Source: Emiliania huxleyi CCMP1516
Taxonomy: Eukaryota; Haptophyta; Isochrysidales; Noelaerhabdaceae
Length of the DNA: 64,000 nt
NCBI RefSeq assembly: GCF_000372725.1
Contig: NW_005202428.1
Coordinates: forward strand, 35,214 to 99,213
Direction: 5' to 3'
This document shows, one piece after another, positions 62,119 to 64,000 of the stretch. The position numbers were made by a program, and so were the translations under genes. The notes beneath the pieces were generated by a model, which saw only the letters and a program-made list of their open reading frames with translations, was not told the DNA's origin and made no database searches. Within the stretch, counting starts at the first letter, position 1. Each line of letters opens with the position of its first letter.

Positions 62119-63753
62119 ATGAACGGCACGAATTGCCCGCCTGCGGCCGGCAAACTGCTCGTGGACGGACAGGACGCGCGGACGAAGCAGGAGATCCTCC
62201 AGATGATCGTCCAGTACCTGCACGACGAGGGCTACACTGCGGCGGTGAGCCTGCGCGCCTCTCCCGCCCCAAGCCTCCGAGGCTTGCAATTCCTGAGGCT
62301 GTCCCACGCCTCGACCGCTGCTCCGCTCGCCGCCACGCCGGTGCCACGCCACGAGCACGCCCACGACGCGTCCACGACGCGTCCTTTGCCAAACCGCGGT
62401 AGGTCGCGACGGTGCAGGACGAGGCCAACGTGCGCTCGCTCGATGCGCAGCGCGCGCGGACGGCGGTGCGGCGGCTCCGGCGCGCGGTGCTCGACGGCGA
62501 TTGGCCCGAGATGGAGAAGCTCGTGCCCCGTGCCATCGCCGGCACGTGCGAGCAGAAGGCCTGCCTAGACGCCGTGCACCGGCTGCAGCTCCCAGTTGGT
62601 TCCTGACAGAATGGCGGTGCATGGAAGGTGTTCCTGTACGCCGCGTACCGGCTGCAGTTTCTCGAGCTGCTGGACGGAGGCGAGCAGCACAAGGCGTTCA
62701 CGCAGCTGACGAAGCGGCTCAAGCCACTCGAGAGCTGCGCGCCGTCGCCCGCAGAGTTCCGGGACCTCTGCTACCTCCTCACCTGCTCTGTGAACGGCGT
62801 CTATTCACACCTCCAGCTGTGAACAGGTTCCGCGACCTCTGCTACCTCCTCACCTGCCGCTCCGTGCACGAGGTGTGGGCAGACGCCGGGCGCGGCGTGC
62901 GCGGGATGTCGCGAGTCCTGACTGCTGACTGAGAAACCAGGTGGTGCGGGACTGGGAGGGGGCGGCGGCGGCGCGCGAGTCACTGCTGCAGCAGCACGAG
63001 GTGTTTCACACACTCCTTCACACACTCCTTCACACACTCCTCCACACACTCCTTCACACACTCCTTCACACACTCCTTCACACACTCCTTCACACACTCC
63101 TTCACACACTCCTCCACACACTCCTTCACACACTCCTCCACACACTCCTTCACACACTCCTTCACACACTCCTTCACACACTCCTTCACACACTCCTCCA
63201 CACACTCCTTCACACACTCCTTCACACACTCCTTCACACACTCCTTCACACACTCCTTCACACACTCCTTCACACACTCCTTCACACACTCCTCCACACA
63301 CTCCTTCACTCCTTCACACACTCCTTCACACACTCCTCCACACACTCCTTCACACACTCCTTCACACACTCCTTCACACACTCCTTCACACACTCCTTCA
63401 CACACTCCTTCACACACTCCTTCACACACTCCTCCACACACTCCTTCACACACTCCTTCACACACTCCTTCACACACTCCTCCACACACTCCTCCACACA
63501 CTCCTCCACACACTCCTTCACACACTCCTCCACACACTCCTTCACACACTCCTTCACACACTCCTTCACACACTCCCACACCGCTCACCCACGCGCACTG
63601 GGCCATGCACTTTTCATGCCGTGCGGCTCCTGTCGTCCAAACGTGGAGTCGCGAGGGACAGCCCGGCCCTTGCCCCACCACCTCGTGCGTTTACCTTACC
63701 TTACCCCACCTTAGGTGCTTCTGGAGCTGCAGCAACCTGAGGCAGCCGAAGAG
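62119..63753 (+). CDS. WDR47-like LisH/CTLH protein, N-terminal part, runs off the right edge
   Basis: Exons 62119-62244, 62403-62594, 62628-62755, 62827-62872, 62941-63000 and 63715-63753, all in frame. The first exon encodes ILQMIVQYLHDEGYTAA, a LisH helix pair. Then TVQDEANVRSLDAQ, VLDGDWPEMEKLV and FLYAAYRLQFLELLDGGEQH with LTKRLKPLESCAPSPAEFRD, LCYLLTC and VVRDWEGAAAARESLLQQHE match the CTLH-type block of WDR47 (FLEAL...LEEYCPS...LCLLLTL...DWN...AR). The WD40 half should lie beyond 64000. Members bind microtubule-associated partners, and LisH mediates dimerisation. Intron 3 carries a 33-nt exon duplication around a hairpin introner. Intron 5 is a 12-bp minisatellite. Confidence 0.75.
63003..63585. 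repeat. 12-bp minisatellite in the WDR47-like intron
   Basis: About 48 copies of ttcacacactcc (and ctccacacactc variants). Both strands give long artefact frames (HTLLHTLL, GVCEGVCE). The intron ends with repeat L and ttaccccaccttag. Confidence 0.96.
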
Positions 63754-64000
63754 GTGTGTGTGTGTGTCGCGCCGTGCGCGCGGCGGCGGCGGGGGGGGGG
63801 GGGGGGGGGGGGGGGCTCTTCCCGAGGGCCCCCCTCTTGGAGCCCCCCCCCCCCCCCCCAAAAAGCTGCAAACAACCCCGGGGAAAGACGGTTATACCGC
63901 CCCCCCCCTTCCCCCATGCGTTAGAGGGCAGGCGGGAGGCGGACTCCCATCACCTCGGTACCTGGCCCGTGGACGGTGGAGGGAATCTTACCAAAAGTGC
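63754..64000. other. Homopolymer-rich right edge
   Basis: Runs of about 24 G, 16 C and 10 C, interrupted by short unique words. Likely the start of the next intron of the WDR47-like gene. Base calls in the homopolymers are doubtful. Confidence 0.5.

Noticed and set aside
62941-63714. Long ORFs (LLHT)n and (CEGV)n
   Set aside because: Produced by the 12-bp minisatellite in a WDR47-like intron.

Overview
This 64-kb window is nuclear DNA from a GC-rich eukaryotic microalga. The genes are split by many introns, there are no operons or ribosome-binding sites, and short dispersed repeats and minisatellites are abundant. Many introns start with GC instead of GT, and introner-like elements are present. 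This suggests a haptophyte, but a pelagophyte or dinoflagellate cannot be excluded from sequence alone.

Layout. 1-12 kb: a TH2-like HAD phosphatase (-), a Nudix-like fragment (+), a GT31 glycosyltransferase (-) and the last exon of a YKT6-type SNARE (-). 12.8-20.1 kb: one GTPBP1/2-like GTPase gene (+) with about 16 introns full of repeats. 20.3-22.5 kb: a segment with terminal inverted repeats holding a tRNA-like sequence, followed by CTGTC-rich arrays. 24.5-33 kb: a VOC/glyoxalase-like gene (-), a YSL/OPT metal-chelate transporter (+) and the chaperonin subunit CCT5 (+), which I could model completely as 11 exons and 537 aa. 34-40.5 kb: a multi-pass membrane protein with a coiled-coil tail (-), a protein with a small SH3/KOW-like head and membrane segments (+), and a long Ala/Glu-rich coiled-coil protein (+). 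41-48.6 kb: a DUF1501 gene (-) head to head with an MFS transporter (+), then a carboxylic-acid-reductase-like enzyme (A-T-R, 9 exons, 1032 aa, -). 49.6-53 kb: two single-exon genes, an Asp/Glu-racemase-like protein with an acylation signal and an FkbM/METTL24-like methyltransferase. 53-64 kb: a 4-TM protein (-), a repeat-borne ORF, a secreted-type protein, a broken thrombospondin type-3 fragment and the LisH/CTLH N-terminus of a WDR47-like gene that runs off the right edge.

The most striking result concerns introns. In almost every gene that could be modelled, the first 10-35 nt of an intron is an exact or degenerate copy of the first nt of the following exon. The donor (GT or GC) therefore opens copy 1, and AG sits immediately before copy 2. 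Between the two copies lies one of several unrelated inserts: AT-rich, hairpin, 11-bp array, 40-bp array or a roughly 150-bp family. Used as a rule, this predicted frame-correct splices in ten genes on both strands. I read it as the footprint of intron gain by segmental duplication or insertion. The genes otherwise look like unrelated housekeeping and accessory genes and do not form a pathway.
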